This document shows positions 53,050 through 63,492 of a DNA stretch of 64,000 nucleotides, one piece after another. Location of the stretch: contig NC_065877.1 of the NCBI RefSeq assembly GCF_933775445.1, positions 18,352,001 through 18,416,000 of the forward strand. The letters are read 5' to 3'. The position numbers and the translations under genes are program-made. Position 1 is the stretch's first letter. The number at the start of each line of letters is the position of its first letter. Origin of the DNA: Argentina anserina (lineage: Eukaryota > Streptophyta > Magnoliopsida > Rosales > Rosaceae). Below the pieces are notes generated by a model that worked only from the letters and a program-made list of their open reading frames with translations, was not told where the DNA came from and made no database searches.

Positions 53050-54115
53050 GCGTCGTTGTCCGACCACCCCTAGCCTGCGCACCACCACCACTTTCTTCCT
53101 CTCGACGAGCTTTTCAAGACCCAGTTTGTGCATGCAAGATTCAAGCATCTCTTTGACAAAATCAAAAATCAAAGCAGTCACGCCGATGAGCTTCTCGGTG
53201 AGGCCACGAGCTCCGGCGACGTTCCCCCCCCCCCCCTCCTTTCTGGTAAATCTGGGTCCCTCCTTCCTCCACCTTCTAGTCTCCATCAATTTGTGATTAA
53301 ACCAAGCCTTAACCCCATTGTTTTCTGGGTTTTTGTCTCTAGCCGACTCCGGCAATCTTTTTCTCTGATTTTGGAGGCGAGCTTCGGTGTCCGGAAGCTT
53401 TGGGAAGCTTGGAGAGGCAGCATGAACGCCTGGGAGGTGGAAGCAACGTAGCAGCAGCTCGGATCAGAGGTGCTGCAACTCGGAATCGACGAGAGCGAGT
53501 TCGGGACTTCGTGGAGGTATCAAACAAACTCAAATCCTCTTGTTTTTGGTATGGTTGTGTTGGAAATCTTGTTTTGATGCTTGTACTGTAATTGCATGTC
53601 GAAATTGGTTGATTTGGACGGAGAGAACCGCCGGAAAAGCCGTCGGAGATTATAGGGTAAAAACCCTAGTTTTACTGTTACAGTTTCAATATTTCACAGT
53701 TTTACTACCCTGTGAAATGACCTTTCTACCCCTATTGACTTTCAATAATTATGGTCTTGCCCCTAGCAGAAATGAGTTGAAAAGTTACTGTTTTACCTTA
53801 ACAGTAATTAATTTAGTTTTTACTTAAATCTCATTTCAACCTTTTTACCTTTAGGTTTCTCGATTTAAATCGGATTAAGAAAAATTAGTAATATTTCGCT
53901 AAAATGTAATTTTAGCTTTAATGTTAAATCTGAAACTCGATTTCCGCCCGAATTGGAAATCGAGAAACTCTTAAACGTGAGAGATTTAAATGCCGGAAGA
54001 ATAAATTAAAATTTTACATTTATCGATTATTCGCGTCTTAAATCTAAGATACGAATATCTATAAAATAAATTCATTCTCACCTTTAAAAAAGTCAACTGA
54101 TCATCCCAAGACCCT
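53050..54115 (+). repeat. Fragment of the long LTR family inside the LARD-like element
   Basis: The plus strand here aligns with the reverse complement of about 62050-63050: GAGGTATCAA, TAATTGCATGT, GTAAAAACCCT..GTTTT, CTATTGACTTTCAATAATTA, TTAATTTAGTTTTTACTTAA, TCGATTATTCGCGTCTTAAA. It is opposite in orientation to the solo LTR there. A 13-nt C run lies at 53224-53236. The overlapping small frames at 53047-53591 belong to this leader region; a minus-strand frame at 53047-53355 has no domain. Confidence 0.75.
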
Positions 54116-57100
54116 ACATGATTAAAAATGAACAAAGGCCACGGGAATTGGCCTTGAATTTTGATGATCAAATATAAATTTGTTCGAACTCCGCTAGATA
54201 ATTAACCACAGGTGTTGGTTAACTGATAATTCTCAAACTAAGAAGACTTAGCTTTTTATGGCAATAGCTTGGCGAATGAATGTGTATGTAGGCCTTAATT
54301 AGCCCATGCAGCTTAAATGGTGGTAATGATCACCTTGGCGAACAACATGGTGACTCTGGCGAACAGTGAGTATGGTGCCTGAGAACTCCTCCTCCCATAG
54401 CAAGTATAATTGGTGGTCATGCATATAACCTTGAATATGGAGCCCCCCTAACCATATGAATTGGTTCTGACTACCATGGCAGAATTTAGCTAGTCAACAA
54501 AAATAAACCTAATTTAGTTCATTTTAACTTGAAGTCACCCTTTTATGTATGTAATGACCTCCTGCCACACATTCGCTGGTACATCCTTGCCTGCATGTAG
54601 ATTTTTGAAGTCATGGCCCCTATATTAAATCAGCTCCTTCGCGGCTTCATGCAAAACCTTGGAGAACCATTCGCCACCCACTCTTTCGATATTTCTGAGC
54701 AACTCCTTGATTCAAATGATGAAGGGGGCCATAAGTGTTATCTTTTGGAGACCCGTGAGGAGAATCTGGAGTACCTCAAAGAGAAATGGAAGCAAGCTCG
54801 AGGGAACTTGGTGGTCCTTGAGGAGTTGCTGGAAGTAGCTTGAGGAGAATTGGTGATGGTGGCTTTGGCGAACGAACAGTGAGTGACTTTGGCGAACAGG
54901 TGTGATAACTGGCGAACAGGACTTTGGGGAATAGTCGCCAGCTTGAGACCTGCTCCAGTAGTATGCATAATTGGAAACCACGCACTTAGCTTAGATTATG
55001 GGGCCCTTCCACGCTAAGTTGAAACATCCAAAACCACATGCATTGGTTCTGGCAGGTAATTAGCTAACATTAAATAAACCTTAATTCGGTTCAATTCATC
55101 TTGGAACCAATGAGCATATATAATGAACCTCTGATGTATATTCGCCGGCACCTCTTCGACCGCATGTTGATCTTTGACACCACAAGGTCAGCTCCTCCAC
55201 GTAATTAACTTCACCAAGCTGATTGGAATAATCCCACTAGCTTAATTAAAAAGCTAATGAATCTTTGGATGCATATGGAGTCAACTTTGGGCATCGTTCG
55301 CTGCTACATCTTGATTCCAGGCCTGGTACGCTGAATTGATTGACACACTCGGCTTGTTTAGAGTTGAGTATCTTCTTCTCATATTCGCCATGGCTTCGTA
55401 ATCAGGAACGACAAGTTCTCAATGGTAATCAATCATAGAACAACTTGAAACCTGCATTTATATTTCGCCATCTTGTAATGTGACGCCAACTCTGTCTTCT
55501 CGTTCGCCAAAGATATTAGAGCGTCCTCCAATGTTTTCTCCGGCGAATGTAAAATTTTTGTGTGCTAGCCCCCCAGTATGAACTAATAAAAGCTCAGGCA
55601 CCAAGATGATGCCTTTGTAATTGTAGTTGTACGTGCATGGTTGTCCAAAGCTTGCCGCGAGCATGTGAGTTCGTGGCCACAAAGATTGGCCGAGAAAGTG
55701 TGGTACTGGTGGTCTCCTTGCATGTAGCATGAATGCATGATCATGTATTAACCATCTATATAGCCACCGAGCAGACATGTATATATTGAGCACATAAGGC
55801 CAAAAGCACCTCTCCACCTCTTCACCTCTTCGGTTCTTTCAATGTGTACTTCAAAGTTCATCATGTACCTTACTACCTTAGTCTCTGATATGTCTCTGCT
55901 GCTTCTCTAATTAATTGCATGCCATGACGTCCACCACTTACGTCTGGTGCTACTGTAATAGATCAAAACCAATCACTGGTCTTTGATTGCAGAAAAATTT
56001 TAAAGCCACAGGCTTTTAGTTAGCTGCTTGTTGATATAGACCATTCGCCGGTCCTTGAAGTATAAAAATGTTGAAAATTTTAAAAGCCACAGGAATTGGC
56101 TTTTGAAGGTCCTTGAAGAGATTTGGGGCACCTTGAGGACATGCAGAGGCAGCTTGAGGAGAACTTGGGGCACCTTGAGGGGATTTTAATGATGGCAAAT
56201 GATATGGTAAAGCCCCCTAGTGAACCAATATGAGCCTAGGAACAGTGATCAGGCCCCTGCTTCTTCTTCTTCGTAGCAAACAGGAACAATCCAAGAGGCC
56301 ATCACACAAGCATTACTTCAAGCGAGAAAAACTCTAGAAAGCTGCAGTCTCTTCTTCATCTTCTTGCTTGGGAAAAATTTAAAAATATACCTCCTTGCAG
56401 TTTGACTGATGCCATGGCTCGATAACTTATTGCTGCCACCACTCTGTTTGCTTGACCGAGAAATTTTTGAAATAGCTGCCCATATTAGCCCCCCAGTTTT
56501 GATACCTGAAATGTGGGCGAATGAAGGTAGCAAAACATTAACGTTAAGCACCCTAATGAAGCCCTCCAGTTGATGTGGAAGCCCCCCTGCATAATAAGTG
56601 ATTGTTCTCCATAGATAGTGGCCAATGGCGAATATGTTCCTCTGAAGTGTTTACTCCTCCACGTCGATAAATTTGACCATCCTCCTTGTAGATATGTATA
56701 CTAAGCTTGGAGCCTGAACTGGATGCATGTATGTCGTTGGAGGCTCAGAAACTCACATAAGCACACATGAGGCAGATTCCCACAGGATCTGACCTTTGTC
56801 CCTTCAGACTGCCATAACTCTCTCCAGGGATGTCGGGATCATGAACCGTAAATTTTTCCTGAAAATAGACATCCGGGGCTTTCGCTGCATATAAGACTCA
56901 TTCTCTAGCTCCTCCTGGATTGGTGCAGACTAATTGCTGAAGTTGACTGTCTGCAGGGACTGCTTCTGCTCGCTGAATTGCAAACTTGTCTTCAATTATC
57001 TCCAGCTCCACTTCGTGAGAATGGCTCCTTAAGGCAAACATATGAATGCCTCCCTGTATATAGGCCTCAGAGATAGGCCTTGAAGCTTTATGCCTTTAGG

Positions 57101-57480
57101 GATAGGCCAAGCAAATTGTAGAAAGTTCAAGCCTCAGTGATAGGCAAGAATGTTGTTCTGCGTTTCAGAAAAACCCGAGGCTCACTTTTTATATTTTTTG
57201 CTATATAATTTTTTTGTATTTTCTTTTTCCGAATGCAAGAAAAATAAACTAAACTCCAAGCAAATCTAAGATGTGAAAGAAAAAACTAGGAGCGAAACAT
57301 TAGCGGTAGACATATTGTGATTAGTTAACCTTTGGAAGGCAAAGGCGGAGGCCACTGGTGTTACACTCCAAGTCTTGCCGGCGCGAAGAGCCTGCTTTCG
57401 AGAACTTCCAAGCGACGAGCATAGATGCTTGGTGTCACCCACTTGAAAATTTTGCACATGTTGCTCGTAGGGAACGTCGC
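54116..57480. other. LARD interior, no recognised genes
   Basis: No transposase, pol or host domain is recognised. The region is unusual for many dispersed TTCGCC/GGCGAA words in both orientations and for repeated AGCCCCCCAGT-type words (about 55570, 56213, 56487, 56564, 56582). A plus-strand frame at 54613-54843 (76 codons, ending YLKEKWKQARGNLVVLEELL) and a related Leu/Glu-rich stretch at 56129-56200 (HLEDMQRQLEENLGHLEGIL) may derive from one coiled-coil ancestor. Both are short and lack support as genes. Confidence 0.45.
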
Positions 57481-57486
57481 TTAGCG

Positions 57487-57522
<36 letters not shown>
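57487..57522. repeat. 36-nt uninterrupted C tract
   Basis: A run of 36 cytosines directly after TTAGCG. On the element's coding (minus) strand it is G36. The true length may differ, since such runs are hard to sequence and assemble. The proline-only part of the 67-codon frame at 57358 comes from this run. Confidence 0.9.
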
Positions 57523-57810
57523 ATGCCTCTTTGTTGTTGTTTCACAAAGCATGATCTTTAATGACCATGTCGTAGTTAATGATATCCTCAGGGACAACCA
57601 TGTGTTCGCCATCATGGAAGATCACTTGTTGGTCTAGCTTCGCCTTACTAAGATCTTCAAAGGGCTTGGAATTTTGTACATGACTTGTACAATTGTTGGA
57701 GCGATTAATGAAGTTGTAATCGTCGTCGTACTCGTCATAGATCGGCCCGGTATCGAAATCATTTTTTTGAATCCCTGTTGTAGGTCACAAAATAGTGTGA
57801 AGTAAGACCT

Positions 57811-58164
57811 TTAATATGTGAATTTGCACCCTTGTATAATCATATGATTTGTGGCATAGCCATCTTTATAATCCAAGGCGTAAATATGTGATATATGTAT
57901 GAAATAAAAACCATAATTTAGTTTTTGTTCCTTATGCATGTGAAAACTCCACGGGATATGGAAGCCATGAATTGGCTTTTGAGGATAGCCATATGATTGA
58001 TGATTGGCTCTGCCATGAGCTTGGTTATTCTCTTGAGCACGTCCAGAAGCATAACAACCATTTAATTGGTTATTAATTTCCCTTTGATGAATGATCTCTA
58101 GCCCCCTATGTGTTTGACCAGTATCTACGCAGATCTCCTGCTCCATGGAAGGGATAGTTGTCAC
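57811..58164 (-). pseudogene. Open frame in the LARD leader, unknown
   Basis: A 117-codon minus-strand frame (MTTIPSMEQEICVDTGQTHR...), rich in His, Gln, Asn and Tyr, lies downstream of the Ala-rich frame on the same strand. The codons before its ATG are open too and read DDNNYVSEQV, so it may be the continuation of the same protein after a stop at about 58238. Composition resembles disordered gag-like sequence. I recognise no domain. Confidence 0.35.
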
Positions 58165-58239
58165 TTGCTCAGAGACGTAGTTGTTGTCGTCTGAGCAATC
58201 TTCTAGATGAGCTTGCTCCAGGTGAACCTGTAGTTCGCC

Positions 58240-58449
58240 CTAAGTTGGCAAACTAACTTTCTTTTCTGCAATAAGCTGTTTTCGAACAAAGTCTTCCCCA
58301 TTAGATTGATCACCTTTTGTAGGCAATTCAACCTTTTTTGCGTCGGTTTCGGCGGTGGCGGCTGCAACCTTTTTTGTTTTAGCGGCAGCAGCGGCCTTCA
58401 CTGCTTTTAACATGGCTCTCATCATTGCCAAAATTTTACATCTGGGCAC
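58240..58449 (-). pseudogene. Ala/Lys-rich N-terminal ORF of the LARD-like element
   Basis: A 69-codon frame about 100 bp downstream of the PBS: MPRCKILAMMRAMLKAVKAA, an Ala/Lys-rich stretch, then VELPTKGDQSNGEDFVRKQL. Its place right after LTR and PBS is where gag begins, and a basic Ala-rich start is plausible for a nucleic-acid-binding gag. It ends at a TAG in a GTTCGCCC context (58237-58239). No known domain. Confidence 0.45.
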
Positions 58450-58532
58450 TTATCGATGCCCAAGTAGCCGGCGTATATTGCATGGTTGCATCTCCTAACT
58501 TGGCGTTGCGAGAGAATGCTTTCATCAACATG

Positions 58533-58548
58533 TCCCACCGGCGTGCCA
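58533..58548 (-). promoter_or_regulatory. Primer-binding site of the LARD-like element
   Basis: Minus-strand TGGCACGCCGGTGGGA, three bases inside the right LTR (LTR end ...CACGAACA). The tRNA is not assigned. It fixes the element's orientation. Confidence 0.75.
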
Positions 58549-58551
58549 AAA

Positions 58552-59087
58552 TGTTCGTGCTCTCTAGCGAGTTTGTGTGTAAAGTTCGCGAACATTCTCA
58601 ATGGCGGTTATTGATGATGCGTAGGCGTGCCAGTTATTACGTACGATGATGTTGGTGAGTGTGATGCACTGTCTTGACTTCTGAATCGGACGATTGTGGT
58701 GAAGGTTGAGAACTCCTTCGCTTGGTCCGATGGTGTGTAGGTCGCCTGGTCTTCCCAATTCTTCTTTTGCGTCTCTTCGCAAGTTGCCTATCGATACTAA
58801 TCCACAGAGAGTAAGCAGAGCTTTAAAATAGGAGGATGCAGGTTGTATGTTGTTGTTAGGATGTTGTTTGTTAAAGACATGAGGTCTTTAGCTGAGGATG
58901 CTTCATCGATGGGTTTACCCGATAGGTCTTTTGATAGCAGATGTACTAGTTTGTATGTTGAGAGTTGTGTCTTTGTTCTTCGCCAGACCCTCTATTTATA
59001 TAGATTTGCTTGCTCCTTGCTAAGATTTATTTCCTAGTATGACAAAGACGTAATATAATCTTTAACCGCAGATATCGGTTAAGTATA
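58552..59087 (-). repeat. Right LTR (5' LTR) of the LARD-like element
   Basis: Plus-strand start TGTTCGTGCTCTCTAG, matching 52445-52995. A minus-strand TATATAAATAG lies at 58992-59002. Homology to the left LTR stops near 59087, so either the left LTR is truncated or this is the outer end. Confidence 0.85.
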
Positions 59088-59480
59088 TAAAAAACCCTTT
59101 AGATAGATTTAGATATGATTACGTCGCGGATAGATATGGATGCAGCTGGTAATTAAGGTAATTGCATCCTTGCCAACTTGTATACCACGTACGTCTCTTT
59201 AGGCTTTAATTTAACCAGCTCACTTGCAAGGCACGCCAAACTCTCCATTGACACAAAATCTTCCTCCTAGCTCCATCATCGTAGGCAAATATTACACCAT
59301 TAATTACCATATATATATTTGGTAATCAACAATAATTTAACATATAGCGGGATTCACCCTTAAAGATTACTTGCTCGCTAAGAAAGTTTGGTATAACCCT
59401 CAAATTGCATATATTCCGAGATACTCGAACACAATCGCGTTGGGCCAGAGACGGCACACATCTCTCTCTCCCTTGTCTGG
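59088..59480. other. Unassigned AT-rich sequence
   Basis: No gene or repeat partner within the window. It may be the outer part of the right LARD LTR, missing from the left copy, or older host DNA. The next element begins at 59481. Confidence 0.4.
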
Positions 59481-60798
59481 TGATCAGTTCGATTACTTGA
59501 CATCAATAGTAACCATGTAAGCATTGTTAGTAGTATAAAGTAAGAGAGTATCGTTACAAGCTGGGAATCCAAACTAGGGAGTAAATCACATAACCAAACA
59601 ACAACGAATTCACGAAATGGATTAAGGACTTGTTAGTTGTGATATAAGATATGAAACAGAAAATAAAACATAAACTCATATGTACATGTGATCAATCAAT
59701 CAACTCACAAGCAATCAACTCACAAGCAATCACCAAACAAGTAACAAGCACACTTATAAATGACTAAGATTCGATCATGCAATTAGGAGCATTCGGGGTT
59801 ATCATAAATACATAGACACGTTATACACAATCAAGTACAACTTCGGACCTTACTTAACATCTAACATGTTTAACCCTAATATGCATACTTCGGGCAGCAA
59901 CTAGAGAGAATCATGTTTATAGCACAAGTCATTAATCGAACAACCTAGATATCATGATATACCTTGGGCAAACACAATAGCTAAGCAATCTCGAAATTAT
60001 TTAAGAGCATACACAACAGAATCCCAAAAATCATTGAATCAAAACTTGAGAATCATTATCATTATATAAACTTGAAATTCACAGCAACTTCATAGAGAAA
60101 TTCGAGATAAATAAAACAAACACAAACAACAAGATCATTTGTAAACAAGAACATAACATGAATTCAAAAATAGTAAGTCATGGTTATACTTTAGAAATCC
60201 TTTGGGGCATTCGCAAGGGTATGTCCAAGACTACTAAGAAAGCTTCATACTTATGAGCAATGGATGATGAAAGGGTGAAAATAGATACTAGGGTTCTTGA
60301 AATGATCAGGATGTATATGTGCAGAGCTTTGGCTATACTTTCACGTAGGATTGATGATGAAAATATTGTGATGTCGTGCCTCTATATATAGGGGAACAAT
60401 CATCCCTCTTGCCGTCCATTAAGAGATATAGAATCAGGTTTAGATGTTCACTTTGATATAGATGTTGACTTTGATATTTGAAATCAAACTCCAACTCTGA
60501 ATGAGAAACGAAATACGAAAGAAAGACACCAATGGGTTGCACGGCATCAATCATTCTTGAGCTAGGAAATGGCACAGCTCAACTTCTCCTTCTCCTCTTA
60601 GGAATGTGATACACGGCCTCTTCTCTCTAGTCCAACTTGGAAATGGTTTCCTTGTTCTTCTAGGGATAAGTCACGGCATCTCTACTCCTAATCCATTTAG
60701 GATTTGTCTTTCCTGAAAAGAATCAAAAAGTTAGAAATAGGAAAGTAGAATCTCAATCGAGTAAGGAATCATAGCTCAATATGAATCTACAACACTTA
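59481..60798 (-). repeat. Athila-like LTR, 3' part, minus strand
   Basis: Begins TGATCAGTTCGATTACTTGA, the reverse of the conserved LTR end, and follows the layout of the LTR at 24686-26251, with a minus-strand TATATATAGAGGC box near 60383. It is interrupted at 60798 by a solo LTR and continues at 63424. Confidence 0.85.
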
Positions 60799-63423
60799 TG
60801 TCACACCCCGGGACCATTTTTGGTCCCGAAATGCAGCAGTAATTGTCGTAGTCCTAAGTTAGTACCAATCGATACGGGATCCTACACATCGACAACGCCA
60901 ACTCACGACTACAAGGCTATGGAGATAAGTAAATAATAACAAATATGGGTTGAAAACAAATAAAGCTTAATTTATTGAATAAATACGAATAAGTGGAATG
61001 TAGCAAATAAAATGAAAAGTTCAAATATGACATGAGAAAAGTGCATCATCATATTAAATACGGGCCAAAGGAAAACAACTGCACAACCGAAATGAAAAGT
61101 AACACAGTACGCGTCGTGCAATTGCTAAAATAGTAACGGAGATCGGGTAAATCTGAAGTCACACCGGAAGCTGACTCCTCGGTATCAAAAGCGAACCACA
61201 AGCGATCCAATGCCACTAGCACCTAATCCAAGTCCTCGCGAACCGGCTTCTAGGTACCTGAAAAGTATGGGTGAGCACTCGTCCTCGCTAACCCGATGCG
61301 AGTGAGATGACCCAACCGTAGTTAGGTTTGAAAACCATTTATATATATATATATATACATATATATAAATATAACAGTAAAATATCCGTAAAATATCCAA
61401 GTAAAATCATGCAGATGTAAAATATGCGACTCAACTCGAAATATCAAATGCGCCGATGGGGTATATCCAACCCGACCGGCTCTAAGATTCGCCTTCGGGC
61501 TAACCGAGTGCCAATAATGTACTACGGTGCCAGACATCAGGACACGGTTATCACCGTAGTAATAAGTCACACGGTGCCTGACATCAGGACAACGGATTCA
61601 CCGTGATTGTGCCCGGACATCAGGACGCGGGATTCACAATATAATAAATAAACTTGCGGTGCCAGACATCAGTACACAAAATCACCGACTTATAACATGC
61701 ATAAAATAAAAGGGTTAGTCTCGAGACAATACGACCAAAGTAAAATGCAAATGAATGCAACATGGGATAAAGATGTATAGCATATACATTTTATACGTAG
61801 AAAACCACTAACCCGGAAGGTACCGACTCACCCTAGTGGGCGGCTCACCCTACCTGATATAGCAGTGTCGAAGTCCGCGCCCCAAGTCATGCTCCTCGTA
61901 CTCCACGTAGAATCGTGTCCCGCAACCAAATCTCATAGCTAAACAAATAACGAAAAGCGATAAGTAAGAATCACGACGTTTTTAGTCGATTTAGTAACTG
62001 ATCGTTGGTTTGACTAGTTTTACTACCCGATTCGAGGTCTCAGAATGATTGGTTGACTTATTAAAAGTCAGTGTGAATTTATTTTACATATATTCGTATT
62101 TTAGATTTAAGACGCGAATAATCGATAAATGGAAATCTTAAATTTACTCTTCCAGCATTTAATTCTCTCACGCTTAAGAGTTCCTCGATTTCTTATCCGG
62201 GCGGAAATCGAGTTTAAGGTTTAACCGTAAAGCCAAAATTACGTTTTAGCGAAAGGTTATTAAATTTCCTTAATCTAATCTAAATCGAGAAATTAAAGGT
62301 AAAAAGGTTGAAATGAGATTTAAGTAAAAACTAAATTAATTACTATTTTGTAAAACATTAACTTTTAAAATTATTTACTGCTAGGGGCATGACTGTAATT
62401 ATTGAAAGTCAATAGGGATAGAAAGGTCATTTCACCTCCACAGTAAAACAATAAAAGGGTAAGTTATATACGGTAAAAACCAGGGTTTTTACCTTCCACC
62501 TCTGATCGACTCTTATTCAAAAATCCGACAAAAACTCCAGTGAAAGACCAACCAAAATCAACATGCAATTATACTAAAAGAATTGAAACGACAACGATTA
62601 CAACGACGTCAAAACCAACGGAATCAGAGTTCGATTGATACCTCAACGGAGCACCGGAAATATCGCGCCTCTGCAAGCTTTTCCAACCACCCAAGACTTT
62701 GAACTCATCGCCATAATCGAAGGATGAGGCCACCAGAGTTCTTAGACGCACCGGCGACATGAAAAAAAAAAATTAAATCCTTGAACACCAATCTCGTTTC
62801 AAACCACCAGATCGACTAGGAAATAAAGAAATAAGAGTATTATCGAGGAAGGCTCCACGACGTCGCCGCATCTGGGGGTAATCGATGGCGGTCGTCAAGG
62901 CACCAAGATTCGGATTTTCCGGAACGAGGTTGCATGCGAATTCCGCTGATACCATCGGAGAGAGGAGAAAGAGAGGATCATGGCGGTGGTGGTCAGCTAG
63001 CCCAGTTCAGCCGGACGGCGGCGGCGAACGGCAGCAAAGCTGCTGCGTTTCCTGGGTTTATACCGAGAAGGAGAAAGACGGAGGGAGAGGGAGAGAGAGA
63101 TAGAGAGAGGCTAGGGTGTGTGGGTGTGTATCGTAGTTAGGTATATATAGGTTGATCTGACGATCCAGATCAATTCGCTCAAATGGACGGTCAAGTTTTA
63201 AAAACAGAAAATATGAATTTCTTAAAATACGTTTTAAAAGAGTTAATTTCGTAACTTGTAGGAAATTAACCGAGCGCCGGAAAATATTCCGCGAATACTC
63301 CCGCGCTCGTGACGACGCCTAGTTTAATACAAAAATATTAAATACATTTTTGACATCTCGGTAAAATTTCGGTTAGCGCGACAATTATGCCGGAAAGATA
63401 ACTAAATTTTCTAGGGGCTCACA
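60799..63423 (-). mobile_element. Solo LTR of a long-LTR retrotransposon (2.6 kb)
   Basis: Plus-strand ends TGTCACACCCCGGGACC and ...GGGGCTCACA; on the minus strand TGTGAGCCCC...GGTGTGACA. It is flanked by ACTTA at 60794-60798 and 63424-63428. It contains a TA microsatellite (61338-61373) and repeated GGTGCC(A/T)GACATCAGGACA words (61527-61670). A leader-like region with CT/GA-rich sequence and a minus-strand TATATATACCTA box lies near 63140. No internal sequence is present. Small frames (62885-63140 and others) are leader artefacts. Relatives are at 17720-20970 and 53050-54115. Confidence 0.93.
61527..61670 (+). repeat. Short tandem-like repeat inside the solo LTR
   Basis: Four imperfect copies of (G)GTGCC(A/T)GACATCAG followed by (G/T)ACA..GATTCACC, near 61526, 61573, 61609 and 61656. 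Spacing is about 36-47 bp. Function unknown. Confidence 0.7.
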
Positions 63424-63492
63424 ACTTAGCACGTTTTCATCATCAAATCACTCATATTCGAATTAAACTATACCTAAACACTTATTCATACA
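63424..63492 (-). repeat. Athila-like LTR, continuation after the solo LTR
   Basis: ACTTAGCACGTTTTCATCATC...ACTATACCTA matches 26093-26150 of the uninterrupted relative. It is cut at 63492 by the next miniature element. Confidence 0.85.

Larger units (their letters stand above)
52445..59087 (-). mobile_element. LARD-like LTR element without recognisable pol
   Basis: Two same-oriented LTRs (52445 to about 52995 and 58552 to about 59087) enclose 5.5 kb. A PBS complementary strand lies just inside the right LTR and minus-strand TATA boxes lie in both LTRs, so the element is transcribed right to left. Apart from an Ala/Lys-rich gag-like start (58449-58240), I find no protease, RT or integrase motif. 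Part of the interior (about 53050-54115) is a fragment of the long LTR family of 60799-63423. Large LTR elements without pol are called LARDs and depend on other elements' enzymes. Confidence 0.8.

Noticed and set aside
54613..54843. 76-codon frame (MAPILNQLLRGFMQNLGE...) considered as a small gene
   Set aside because: Short, on the strand opposite to element transcription and without homologous motif. Kept only as a possible coiled-coil remnant in the region description.
57358..57561. 67-codon frame with a long polyproline run
   Set aside because: The proline run is the C36 homopolymer; no evidence of a protein.
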